Positions 35,530 to 43,940 of a stretch of DNA of 64,000 nt are shown here, one piece after another. How positions within the stretch are numbered: position 1 is the first letter of the stretch; each line of letters begins with the position of its first letter. Where the stretch lies: the NCBI RefSeq assembly GCF_023736115.1, contig NZ_JAKQZC010000001.1, forward strand, positions 735,947 through 799,946. Reading direction: 5' to 3'. The notes beneath the pieces were generated by a model, which worked only from the letters and a program-made list of their open reading frames with translations, was not told where the DNA came from and did no database searches. The DNA comes from Salinicola avicenniae (lineage in GTDB: Bacteria; Pseudomonadota; Gammaproteobacteria; Pseudomonadales; Halomonadaceae). The position numbers were made by a program, and so were the translations under genes.

Positions 35530-36354
35530 ATGACGACTTCTTGTGGCGCCGCGATCGGTGCTGCCGAGCGGCGAACGCGTCGCCTGTTCCGGCGCGCAAG
35601 CGGCCGCAGTTGCATGGTCGCCTTCGATCGGACGCTGCTGGCGGGACCGCTCGAGTCGGCGATCGACGCGCGCGCCACCTGCGCGGCGATCGTTGCCGCC
35701 AGCCCGGAGGCGGTCCTGCTGTCGCCCGGGCTGCTCAAGCGCTGTGGTGATCTGTTTGCGTGCCGTGAGGCGCCCGCGGTGGTGCTGCGGATCGATTACC
35801 CGATGGTCGGCGATTTCACCTTGGCCGGGGCGGAACGCCACCGCCTGATCGCGACCCCCGCCGAGGCCCAGGCCATGGGCGCCGATGCGGTCGTCGTCTG
35901 CCTGATTTCCGGCTATGAAGATTCCGACGCCGAAGCCGATAACCTGACAGCGGTGGCCGAGACCGCGCGTGCCTGCGAGGCAATCGGCCTGCCGCTGATC
36001 GTCGAGGCGGTGGTGTGGGGCCAACGCGAGGAAGGGCGGCTCGATCCGACACGTATCGCGCGGGTGGCGCGCATCGCCGCGGAACTCGGTGCCGATCTGG
36101 TCAAGGCGCAGTTTACCGGGGCGCCGGCGGACATGCGTCGGCTGGCAGCGAGCTGTCCGGTACCGGTGCTGATTCTCGGCGGCGCGGCGGTGGATGACGA
36201 CGACGCTCTCGAACGCTTCACGCGGTGTGCACTCGACGGGGGCGCGCAGGGTGTGATCTTCGGGCGTAACGCCTGGCAGCGGACGGCTGTCAGCGCCGGC
36301 ATCGAGCGGTTGATCGATATCGTCCACGGCGATGCGGCGAACGCTCCGGCGTGA
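35530..36354 (+). CDS. Class I aldolase, DeoC/LacD/DhnA family
   Basis: A 274-residue TIM-barrel protein. The Schiff-base lysine is in GADLVKAQFTG near residue 200, and the phosphate site is LILGGAAVDD plus GVIFGRNAWQ. AGGAG lies 8 bases before ATG 35530. Related enzymes cleave ketose phosphates (LacD tagatose-bisphosphate aldolase, FbaB, LsrF). It closes the kinase-dehydrogenase-aldolase operon, 28 bases after the GlpD-like gene. Known erythritol pathways use no aldolase, so this gene suggests a ketose phosphate is cut to a triose phosphate and an aldehyde. Substrate unknown. Confidence 0.8.
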   Translation: MTTSCGAAIGAAERRTRRLFRRASGRSCMVAFDRTLLAGPLESAIDARATCAAIVAASPEAVLLSPGLLKRCGDLFACREAPAVVLRIDYPMVGDFTLAGAERHRLIATPAEAQAMGADAVVVCLISGYEDSDAEADNLTAVAETARACEAIGLPLIVEAVVWGQREEGRLDPTRIARVARIAAELGADLVKAQFTGAPADMRRLAASCPVPVLILGGAAVDDDDALERFTRCALDGGAQGVIFGRNAWQRTAVSAGIERLIDIVHGDAANAPA

Positions 36355-36685
36355 TGCGGGACGTTCGGTGCGCCCACCGCCGACACGCCGGATGGCGCGC
36401 TTCACGACGGCCTGGTAAAGCCCGGCGCGGCGGAAAGATAGGCAGCTAGCAATTCAATGTGTAGACTTTTGTCCCCCTTGCCTCGAGTCGTCGAGGGCTG
36501 TCGAACATCGATGCCGAGCGTCCTGGCGCCGGTGGAATCGGCAGGTGCCCGCGACAGCTGCCATACTCGCGACAGGGATGTCGCGTGCCGTTCTGACCAT
36601 TGACGCCGGCCGACGGCGCCGAATGACCAGCAGGCGGGCGCGTACGTGCACCGCAACCAGTGAACGAAAAGGGGCTCCGTACGCC
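36355..36685. other. metK leader region
   Basis: A 331-base gap between the aldolase and metK. I looked for SAM riboswitch cores and found none that convinced me. An in-frame open extension of metK exists, but its composition is unlike the family. A GGGG-containing ribosome binding site lies before the start. No clear promoter was recognised. Confidence 0.45.
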
Positions 36686-37906
36686 ATGAGTGAATATTCT
36701 CTGTTTACCTCCGAATCTGTCTCCGAGGGCCATCCGGACAAGATCGCCGACCAGATTTCCGACGCGGTGCTGGACGCCATCATCGCCCGCGACAAGCAGG
36801 CGCGCGTGGCGTGCGAAACGCTGGTCAAGACGGGCGTGGCGATTGTCGCCGGTGAAATCTCGACGACCGCTTGGGTCGATCTGGAAGATCTGGTGCGCCG
36901 GGTGATCCTGGACATCGGCTATACCTCTTCCGAAGTCGGTTTCGATGGCGAGACCTGCGGCGTGATCAACCTGATCGGCAAGCAGAGCGTGGATATCGCC
37001 CAAGGCGTCGACCGTGCCAAGCCGGAAGACCAGGGCGCTGGCGATCAGGGCCTGATGTTCGGCTATGCCACCAACGAGACTGACTCCTTCATGCCGGCGC
37101 CGATTCACTATTCACATCGTCTGGTCGAGCGCCAGGCCGAACTGCGCAAGAACGGCACTCTGGGCTGGCTGCGTCCCGACGCCAAGAGCCAGATTACCTT
37201 CACCTACGGCGACGACGGCAAGCCCAATGGCGTCGACGCCGTGGTGCTCTCGACCCAGCATGATCCGGATATCTCGCAGGACGAGCTGCGCAAGGCGGTC
37301 GAGGAACTGATCATTCGCGATGTCCTGCCGGCAGCGTGGATTCACGACAGCACGCGCTTCCACATCAACCCGACCGGAAAGTTCGTGATCGGCGGGCCGG
37401 TTGGCGACTGCGGACTGACCGGGCGCAAGATCATCGTCGATACCTACGGCGGCATGGCGCGCCACGGCGGCGGCGCCTTCTCCGGCAAGGATCCGTCCAA
37501 GGTCGATCGCAGCGCCGCCTACGCCGGTCGCTATGTGGCCAAGAACATCGTCGCCGCGGGGCTGGCCGACAAGTGCGAGATCCAGGTCTCCTACGCCATT
37601 GGCGTGGCCGAGCCGACCTCGGTTTCGATCAACACCTTCGGCACCGGCAAGGTGGCCGAGGCCAAGATCATCGAGCTGGTGCGCGAACACTTCGACCTGC
37701 GTCCGCACGCGATCACGCGCATGCTCGACCTGTTGCATCCGATGTATCAGCTCACCGCCGCCTACGGCCATTTCGGTCGCGAGCCGTTCGAATCCAGCTA
37801 CGTCTGGACCGACGTCAACGGTGAGTCGCATACCGAGACCTTTACCGCCTTCCCATGGGAGAAGACGGACAAGGCGCCGGCGCTGAAGGCGGCCGCCGGG
37901 CTCTGA
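36686..37906 (+). CDS. metK: S-adenosylmethionine synthetase
   Basis: A 406-residue enzyme that makes S-adenosylmethionine from methionine and ATP. The start [19 protein letters not shown] matches the family, with the ATP-site histidine in [17 protein letters not shown] near residue 118 and the phosphate loop [19 protein letters not shown] near 260 are the two MetK signatures. Active-site Asp and Lys residues in these motifs are intact. It is monocistronic, with a strong terminator after it. Confidence 0.97.
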   Translation: MSEYSLFTSESVSEGHPDKIADQISDAVLDAIIARDKQARVACETLVKTGVAIVAGEISTTAWVDLEDLVRRVILDIGYTSSEVGFDGETCGVINLIGKQSVDIAQGVDRAKPEDQGAGDQGLMFGYATNETDSFMPAPIHYSHRLVERQAELRKNGTLGWLRPDAKSQITFTYGDDGKPNGVDAVVLSTQHDPDISQDELRKAVEELIIRDVLPAAWIHDSTRFHINPTGKFVIGGPVGDCGLTGRKIIVDTYGGMARHGGGAFSGKDPSKVDRSAAYAGRYVAKNIVAAGLADKCEIQVSYAIGVAEPTSVSINTFGTGKVAEAKIIELVREHFDLRPHAITRMLDLLHPMYQLTAAYGHFGREPFESSYVWTDVNGESHTETFTAFPWEKTDKAPALKAAAGL

Positions 37907-37945
37907 TTCGACCCGACAGGCGGCAACTGCGTTTGCCGACGATTC

Positions 37946-37979
37946 GCGACGGACCCGCCAAGGCGGGTCCGTCGCTTTT
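37946..37979 (+). terminator. Rho-independent terminator of metK
   Basis: A perfect 14-bp stem (GCGACGGACCCGCC / GGCGGGTCCGTCGC) with an AA loop, followed by TTTT, 40 bases after the metK stop. Confidence 0.93.
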
Positions 37980-38031
37980 GATATCTCTCATGCCCCCTTT
38001 CTGTTTACACGATTTCTGCCAGGAGTAAGAC

Positions 38032-39276
38032 GTGCTCGAACTTGCCGCCATCGTCATGACGGTCACCGCCTGTCTGGCGTGGTTCAACGAACGCTTCATC
38101 AAGTTGCCCGCGACCATCGGGGTCATGGTCATCGCCCTGTTTCTGTCGCTGGTGATCCAGGGGCTCGCCGCCGTCGGCTTCGAGGCACCGGCGTCACTAT
38201 CGCGCGGCTGGGTCGAGGCACTGGATTTCGATGCGCTGTTGATGAACGGCATGCTCTCGTTTCTGCTCTTTGCCGGGGCGCTGCACGTCGATATCAAGAA
38301 GCTCAAGCACTACTGGGCGTCGATCGGCGTGCTGGCCACGGTCGGGGTGCTGGTCAGCACGCTGCTGATTGGCTTTGCCTCTCACTGGCTGCTGCAGGTG
38401 ATGGGCGTCGAGGTCGCACTGCCGTGGTGTCTCGTCTTCGGCGCGTTGATCTCGCCGACCGATCCCGTGGCCGTGCTGGGGATCATGCGCGATGCCGGGG
38501 CGCCGGAGGATATGGAAGTGCGCATCGTCGGCGAATCGCTGTTCAACGACGGGGTCGCGGTGGTGCTGTTCACGCTGCTGCTGGCTGCCGCGCAGAGCGG
38601 AGAGTCCCTCGGCGGCTGGCATGCGATCGGCCTGTTCGTCGAGGAAGCGGGCGGCGGCGCCGTGTTCGGTCTGGCGCTCGGGTATGGCGTGCATGCGCTG
38701 ATGAAGCGTGTCGACCAGTATCAGGTCGAAGTATTGCTGTCACTGGCGATGGTCCTCGGCGGCTATACCCTGGCGACGCATCTGCATGTCTCCGGACCGA
38801 TAGCGATGGTTGTCGCGGGGCTGGTCGTGGGCAACCACGCCTGGACGCACGCGATGTCGACCACGACGCGGCAGCACCTCAATGACTTCTGGGAACTGGT
38901 CGACGAGATTCTCAACGCGCTGCTGTTCGTGATCATCGGCCTGGAGCTATTGGCGCTGCCGTTCGATCGCATCTACCTGCTGGTGGCGGTGCCGCTGATT
39001 CTGCTGCTGATGGCGGTGCGCTGGCTGGTGGTGGCGACGCCGGTCATGCTGGCGCGTCGCCATTTCCGTCCGGGGTCGATCCCGGTTCTGACCTGGGGCG
39101 GGTTGCGTGGCGGTATCTCGGTGGCGCTGGCGCTGTCGATGCCGCCGGGCGAGGCGCGTGACGTGATCCTCAACGTCACCTACCTGATCGTGCTGTTCTC
39201 GATCGTGACCCAGGGCTTGACCATCGGTCATCTGGTCCAGCGCGTGCTCAAGCGCAACGCCGGGGCATCGGGCTGA
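38032..39276 (+). CDS. CPA1-family Na+/H+ antiporter (NhaP-like)
   Basis: A 414-residue membrane protein with about 12 predicted helices. The family's ion-binding segments are ALISPTDPVAVLGIMRDAG near residue 140 and GESLFNDGVAVVLFTLLLA near 165, the aspartates that exchange Na+ for H+. The later TWGGLRGGISVALALSMP motif near 352 is also typical. The start is GTG 38032 with AGGAG 6 bases before. It has a short cytoplasmic tail only. Sodium export fits a halophile. Confidence 0.92.
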   Translation: MLELAAIVMTVTACLAWFNERFIKLPATIGVMVIALFLSLVIQGLAAVGFEAPASLSRGWVEALDFDALLMNGMLSFLLFAGALHVDIKKLKHYWASIGVLATVGVLVSTLLIGFASHWLLQVMGVEVALPWCLVFGALISPTDPVAVLGIMRDAGAPEDMEVRIVGESLFNDGVAVVLFTLLLAAAQSGESLGGWHAIGLFVEEAGGGAVFGLALGYGVHALMKRVDQYQVEVLLSLAMVLGGYTLATHLHVSGPIAMVVAGLVVGNHAWTHAMSTTTRQHLNDFWELVDEILNALLFVIIGLELLALPFDRIYLLVAVPLILLLMAVRWLVVATPVMLARRHFRPGSIPVLTWGGLRGGISVALALSMPPGEARDVILNVTYLIVLFSIVTQGLTIGHLVQRVLKRNAGASG

Positions 39277-39443
39277 TTCTTGGCCTGGCCAAGCGAGATG
39301 AATCGCGCGCAGGTGGTATACGCCTCACACGGGCCTCGCTGTTAGACTTTGGTTGTAGTTGATCGCTTATCCATGGTATCGCCGTCGGCCGTTACTTACT
39401 CTTAGGCAGCTTGTTCGATAACGCGAAACCGACGGAGTGAACC

Positions 39444-40757
39444 ATGATGTTACGCACGGGAATGCTGGTCGCGGCGCTCGGCCTGTCAGGCGCATTGCTG
39501 GCAGGCTGTGGCGACGACGCCGACGATCAGGCGCAGGAGGAAACCCAGTCCTCCTCAACGTCGCAGGAGAACGGTGCGAGTTCGCAGGCGTCGTCGGCCG
39601 ATAGCGGCGAGTCTCAGGACATGGCGACCAGCGGCGAGGCCGCCGGTGGCGAGCCGGTCAACCTGATCTTCGGTACCGGCGGTACCGGCGGCAGCTATTA
39701 CCCGATCGGCGGCGCGCTGAAGAGCATCTTCGAGCAGAGCGAGCTGGTCGACGGCGTGCAGGTGGTCTCCACCGGCGCCTCCGTGCAGAACATCAACAAC
39801 ATCTCCGACGGGCTCAACCAGATCGCGATCGTCATGAGTGACGTCGCCTACGATGCGGTCAACGGCCAGAACCAGTTCGACGGTTCGCCCGCCGACATCG
39901 AGGCGCTTGCCGGACTTTATCCGAATGTCGTGCAGGTGGTTGCCACGGCCGACAGTGGTATCGAGAGCATCGCCGACCTGGCCGGCAAGCGCGTCGGCGT
40001 GGGCAAGGTTGGCTCCGGAGTCGAGCAGAGCGCGGCCAAGGTGATCGAGTCCGCCGGCCTGAGCTATGACGATCTGGCCCGGGTCAGCCACACCGGCTAC
40101 GCCGACAGCGTCACCGAGATGAGCAACGGCAATCTCGACGCGGCCTTCTTCACCTCTGGCGTGCCCAACTCCAGCATTACCGGCCTGATGCAGAGCACCG
40201 ATATCACCTTCGTGCCGGTCACCGGCGACGTCGCGTCGTCGCTGCTGGAGCAGTATCCCTACTACGAAACCTACGAGCTGCCGGCCGGCGCCCCCGAGCG
40301 CTACAACCTCGACGAGTCGGTGGAGACCGTGGCGATTCGCAACATGATGATCGTTGGCAGCGACATGCGTGATGATGTCGCCGAAGAGCTCGCTCGTCGC
40401 TTCCACGACTATCTGGAGTCCGGCAATGTTTCGGTCGGCGCGCTCAAGCAGTTCGACCCCAACACCATGAATCAGAACCTGGTGGTGCCGGTGCATGCGG
40501 GTGCCCAGGCCTTTTACGAGACGCTGGCATCGGCAGACGACGCCTCGGCGACTAGCGCCGATGACGACAGTGACCTGTCGGAAGAGACTGCCAGCTCGTC
40601 TGAGAATGAAGCGGCAGCCACCACGGAGGCCGACGGCGCCGAAGCCGAGCCGGCCAAGCAGACCAGTGCCGAGACGCCGGAAGACAACGTGGAAACTGGC
40701 GCTGACAGCGATGCCAGCGGCAGCGAAAACGCCCAGGATGAACAGCCGCAGTCCTGA
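39444..40757 (+). CDS. TAXI-family TRAP substrate-binding lipoprotein with long acidic tail
   Basis: A 437-residue protein. A lipobox LLAGC (Cys at residue 22) predicts lipid anchoring. About 45 Ser/Gln/Glu-rich residues follow, then the TAXI domain (residues 70-350) beginning NLIFGTGGTGGSYYPIGGAL, with GKRVGVGKVGSGVEQSA and NGNLDAAFFTSGVPNSSI. The last 80 residues are almost only Ala, Ser, Thr, Asp and Glu and have no counterpart in the family core. It opens a three-gene TAXI-TRAP operon. TAXI systems import dicarboxylates or glutamate-like acids; the ligand here is unknown. Confidence 0.9.
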   Translation: MMLRTGMLVAALGLSGALLAGCGDDADDQAQEETQSSSTSQENGASSQASSADSGESQDMATSGEAAGGEPVNLIFGTGGTGGSYYPIGGALKSIFEQSELVDGVQVVSTGASVQNINNISDGLNQIAIVMSDVAYDAVNGQNQFDGSPADIEALAGLYPNVVQVVATADSGIESIADLAGKRVGVGKVGSGVEQSAAKVIESAGLSYDDLARVSHTGYADSVTEMSNGNLDAAFFTSGVPNSSITGLMQSTDITFVPVTGDVASSLLEQYPYYETYELPAGAPERYNLDESVETVAIRNMMIVGSDMRDDVAEELARRFHDYLESGNVSVGALKQFDPNTMNQNLVVPVHAGAQAFYETLASADDASATSADDDSDLSEETASSSENEAAATTEADGAEAEPAKQTSAETPEDNVETGADSDASGSENAQDEQPQS

Positions 40758-40836
40758 GTTCTGCATGGACGAGGCGTTCGTGGCACGAGTGGTGGCGTGG
40801 TGGCGTGGTTGAAGTGTTGATGTTGGTGGTCGCACG

Positions 40837-41349
40837 TTGACCGCGCGCCAGCGGTCGATAGCCCTGGCGACGGTCGCGATTTTCGTGCTCGCCGCCACGC
40901 TGCCGCTCCCCTGGCTGGTGGTGAGTGAAGGCACGCAGTGGCGGCTGGCCTTTCCCGGCTGGCAGGGCACGACCTTCAAGGTGCGCTGGATGCACTCGGT
41001 CGAGAAGGAAGACTGGGAGGAGTGGTTCGCGGTCACCGGCAACGGCGCCATCGAGATCACCGGTACCCGCTTCAAGACCTTCGGCGCCGGCGTCCCGGCC
41101 CACGCCGGTAACGCGACTCGGCTCGAGGATGGCTGGGTCGTGATGACCGGCATCGATCGCGTGGTCGACCCCTATGCCGTTCAGGCCGCCGTCGAGGAGC
41201 ATTACCGCCTGATCTTCGCCGGCCGCGTGATCCCGCTCTCGCACGCCGACCCGCCACCGATTCTGCTCATCAGCGTGCGTGACGCACCGCTGTGGCAGGC
41301 GCTGCCGGCGCTGTTCCGTTCGCTGACCAGCGTCGAATCGCGGCGCTGA
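40837..41349 (+). CDS. DUF1850 family protein of a TAXI-TRAP operon
   Basis: A 170-residue protein with one N-terminal hydrophobic helix, then a small outer domain with WMHSVEKEDWEEWFAV near residue 50 and ITGTRFKTFGAGVPAH near 75, the DUF1850 core. DUF1850 proteins occur beside TAXI binding proteins and fused TRAP permeases, as here; their function is unproven. The only plausible start is TTG 40837, without a strong ribosome binding site, so the N-terminus is less certain than the family. Confidence 0.82.
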   Translation: MTARQRSIALATVAIFVLAATLPLPWLVVSEGTQWRLAFPGWQGTTFKVRWMHSVEKEDWEEWFAVTGNGAIEITGTRFKTFGAGVPAHAGNATRLEDGWVVMTGIDRVVDPYAVQAAVEEHYRLIFAGRVIPLSHADPPPILLISVRDAPLWQALPALFRSLTSVESRR

Positions 41350-41522
41350 TACCGACGAAGCGGGCTCGAGGCGCGCTTCGTCATGTCGCCACTACCTCGT
41401 GGACCGAAACCCCGTCAGAAGATAGGCAGGCGTGTGCTGGCTGGCCGATTCGGGCTGTCCGGCCCCGCGTTCTGTTGAAGATTGTGCCATAGCGTAGCGT
41501 CAGGCTGACGCAGGATACCGAT

Positions 41523-43706
41523 ATGACCGAACAAAAAACCACGCTCTCCGCCGATGCCGATCAGGATCCGGCGGTCAAGGAAGCGCTGGAGAAATTTGAT
41601 CGCGAGAGTCTGGTGCGGGACAAGTTGCCGGCCGGCATCGTCAAGTTCGTGACCGTGGTCAGCGTGCTGCTGGCCCTGTTTCATCTCTATACCTCGTTTT
41701 CCGGGCCGCTGGTCGATGTCGCCCAGCGCAGTATTCACCTCTATACGCTGCTCGGGCTCGCCTTCGTGCTCTATCCCCTGACGCGCAAGGGCGCGCGGGA
41801 CCGTGTCCCCTGGGGCGATGCACTGCTGGCGCTGATCGCCTTCGGCATCGGCGTCTACATGCTGGCGGTGTCGGACCGGGTTATCGCTTCGGCCGGGCGC
41901 ATCAACAATGTCGATATGGTCGTCGGTTTCGTCGCGATCGCGCTGGTGCTGGATGCGACCCGGCGCGTCACGGGGTGGGGGCTGACGGTTCTGGCTTCGC
42001 TCTTTCTGGTCTACGGCTTCTACGCCAAGCTCTCGTTCTACCCGCAGCTGAACGAGGCGATCATTCTCGCCACCTGCAAGCAGGTGGTCGCGCATCTGGT
42101 CTTTATCACCGAGGGGCTGCTGGGCACGGCGATCGGTGTCTCGGCCAGTTACATCATTCTATTCATCCTGTTCGGGGCATTTCTCGGCAAGTCCGGGCTG
42201 GGCCAGCTGTTCAACGACCTGGCGCTGGCAATCGCAGGCCACACCCGTGGCGGCCCGGCGAAGGTGGCGGTCATCGCCAGTGGCTTTCTGGGCTCGATCA
42301 ATGGCTCGGCGATTGCCAACGTGGTCACCACCGGGGCTTTCACCATTCCGCTGATGAAGAAAACGGGCTACAAGCCGAACTTCGCCGGCGCGGTAGAAGC
42401 CTCGGCGAGCGTGGGCGGCCAGATTCTGCCGCCCATCATGGGGGCGGCGGCGTTCATCATGGCCGAAGTGCTCTCGGTGCCTTATACCCAGGTGATCCTG
42501 GCCGGCATTATTCCGGCGCTGCTGTTCTACCTCGGCGTACTGTTCCAGGTGCACCTGCGCGCGATGCGCAACGGACTCGAGGGCATTCCGCGCTCGCAGT
42601 TGACGCCGCTCAAGGCCGTCATGCTCAAGCGTGGCCATCTGCTGATTCCGATGGCGGTGCTGCTGTGGCTGCTGTTCGAAGGGCGCGCGCCGTTCTTCGC
42701 GGCCTTCTGGTCGATTGCCGCCACCGTGCTGATCTGCGGTACCCGCCGCGTGACCCTCGGGTTGAGCGCGATCCTGGTGCTGCTGATATTCGAGCCGCAG
42801 CTGCGCGCGCTGATCGGCGGCAACCCGATGCCCAACTTTCCGGCCAGCCGCTGGATGCTGTTCGCGATCATCGCGATCCCCGTCGCCATCAACGCGATCC
42901 GCGCCCGACTGGGTATGGTGGCCGAGAAGATGGATGTCGGCGACTGCCGTGATGCCATGCATGACGGCGTACGCAATGCCATTCCGGTGGCTATCGCCTG
43001 CGGCGCGGTGGGGATCATCGTCGGCATTGCCACGCTGACCGGCGTGGCGCTCGAGGCCGCGGACGCGGTGGTCACGCTTGGCCAGCAGATTCCGATTCCG
43101 ATGATCCAGCTGCTGGTGACGCTGGCGCTGACCATGGTGGCTTCCATCGTGCTTGGCATGGGGCTGCCGAGTATCCCGACCTACATCATTACCAGCACCA
43201 TGGCCGCGCCGATTCTGCTCAATCTGCCGCTGTTCCGGGAGCTCGCCGGCAGCAACGAGACCGCGATCTTCGTCGCGCACATGTTCGTGTTCTACTTCGG
43301 CCTGTTCGCCAACCTGACGCCGCCGGTGGCGCTGGCCGCCTACGCCGGTGCCGGTATCAGTGGCGGCTCGCCCAACGCCACAGGCTTCCAGGCGATGAAG
43401 CTCGCCATCGCCGGCTTCGTGGTGCCGTACATGTTCGTCTTTGCCCACAGCATGCTGATGATCGACGCGACCTGGTTGAACACGATCTGGGTGATCGTGA
43501 CTGGTGTCGTCGGCGTGCTGTTGCTGGCAGTGGCGGTCGAAGGTTACCTGCGCCGGCCGCTCAATCCGTTCTGGCGCGTGCTGGCGGCAGTCGGGGCGCT
43601 GGCGCTGATCTTCCCGGGTCTGGTCAGCGATCTGGTCGGCGCGGCGATTACCGTCGTGCTCTTCCTCCTCGCCAAGCAGAAAGCGCCCAGCGCCGACCCG
43701 GTCTGA
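41523..43706 (+). CDS. TRAP transporter fused permease (DctQ-DctM)
   Basis: A 727-residue polytopic protein. The N-terminal third is the DctQ-like part and the remainder a DctM-like permease with GFLGSINGSAIANVVTTGAF near residue 258, VEASASVGGQILPPIMGAAA near 290, and LGMGLPSIPTYIITSTMAAP near 545. Such fused 4+12-helix permeases normally work with TAXI binding proteins, and one is encoded two genes upstream. A strong terminator follows. Probably Na+-driven import of an organic acid. Confidence 0.93.
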   Translation: MTEQKTTLSADADQDPAVKEALEKFDRESLVRDKLPAGIVKFVTVVSVLLALFHLYTSFSGPLVDVAQRSIHLYTLLGLAFVLYPLTRKGARDRVPWGDALLALIAFGIGVYMLAVSDRVIASAGRINNVDMVVGFVAIALVLDATRRVTGWGLTVLASLFLVYGFYAKLSFYPQLNEAIILATCKQVVAHLVFITEGLLGTAIGVSASYIILFILFGAFLGKSGLGQLFNDLALAIAGHTRGGPAKVAVIASGFLGSINGSAIANVVTTGAFTIPLMKKTGYKPNFAGAVEASASVGGQILPPIMGAAAFIMAEVLSVPYTQVILAGIIPALLFYLGVLFQVHLRAMRNGLEGIPRSQLTPLKAVMLKRGHLLIPMAVLLWLLFEGRAPFFAAFWSIAATVLICGTRRVTLGLSAILVLLIFEPQLRALIGGNPMPNFPASRWMLFAIIAIPVAINAIRARLGMVAEKMDVGDCRDAMHDGVRNAIPVAIACGAVGIIVGIATLTGVALEAADAVVTLGQQIPIPMIQLLVTLALTMVASIVLGMGLPSIPTYIITSTMAAPILLNLPLFRELAGSNETAIFVAHMFVFYFGLFANLTPPVALAAYAGAGISGGSPNATGFQAMKLAIAGFVVPYMFVFAHSMLMIDATWLNTIWVIVTGVVGVLLLAVAVEGYLRRPLNPFWRVLAAVGALALIFPGLVSDLVGAAITVVLFLLAKQKAPSADPV

Positions 43707-43724
43707 TCGGCATCCCTCTCTCGA

Positions 43725-43757
43725 CGCCCGCTTGCCGTCACGGCAGGCGGGCGTTTG
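43725..43757 (+). terminator. Terminator of the TAXI-TRAP operon
   Basis: A 15-bp stem (43725-43739 with 43741-43755, one G-T pair, tight one-base loop) followed by TTGT, 19 bases after the permease stop. Confidence 0.8.
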
Positions 43758-43940
43758 TGTCTCCGGCGGTGGGACCTCCTGTGGTATCTGGCTGCCGATC
43801 TCATACTTTCGTATGGCGCGACGTTTTGCTCATCCTCGATTGACGACAGGGTGCGCTGCGGTTTGCTATAAGAAAAACAAGGCACCCGTAAGTTGAAGCA
43901 ACGGCGAGAGGTGCCGGTCATAGACCGATGAGGATGGCTC

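Noticed and set aside
36440..36685. SAM riboswitch before metK
   Set aside because: A GCGCG...AAAAGGGG pattern vaguely recalls SAM-II, but the order of pairing blocks does not fit and I could not draw the pseudoknot.
43840..43872. fdn promoter TTGACG / TATAAG
   Set aside because: The boxes are good, but the spacer is 21 bases, longer than usual, so I did not list it as a feature.
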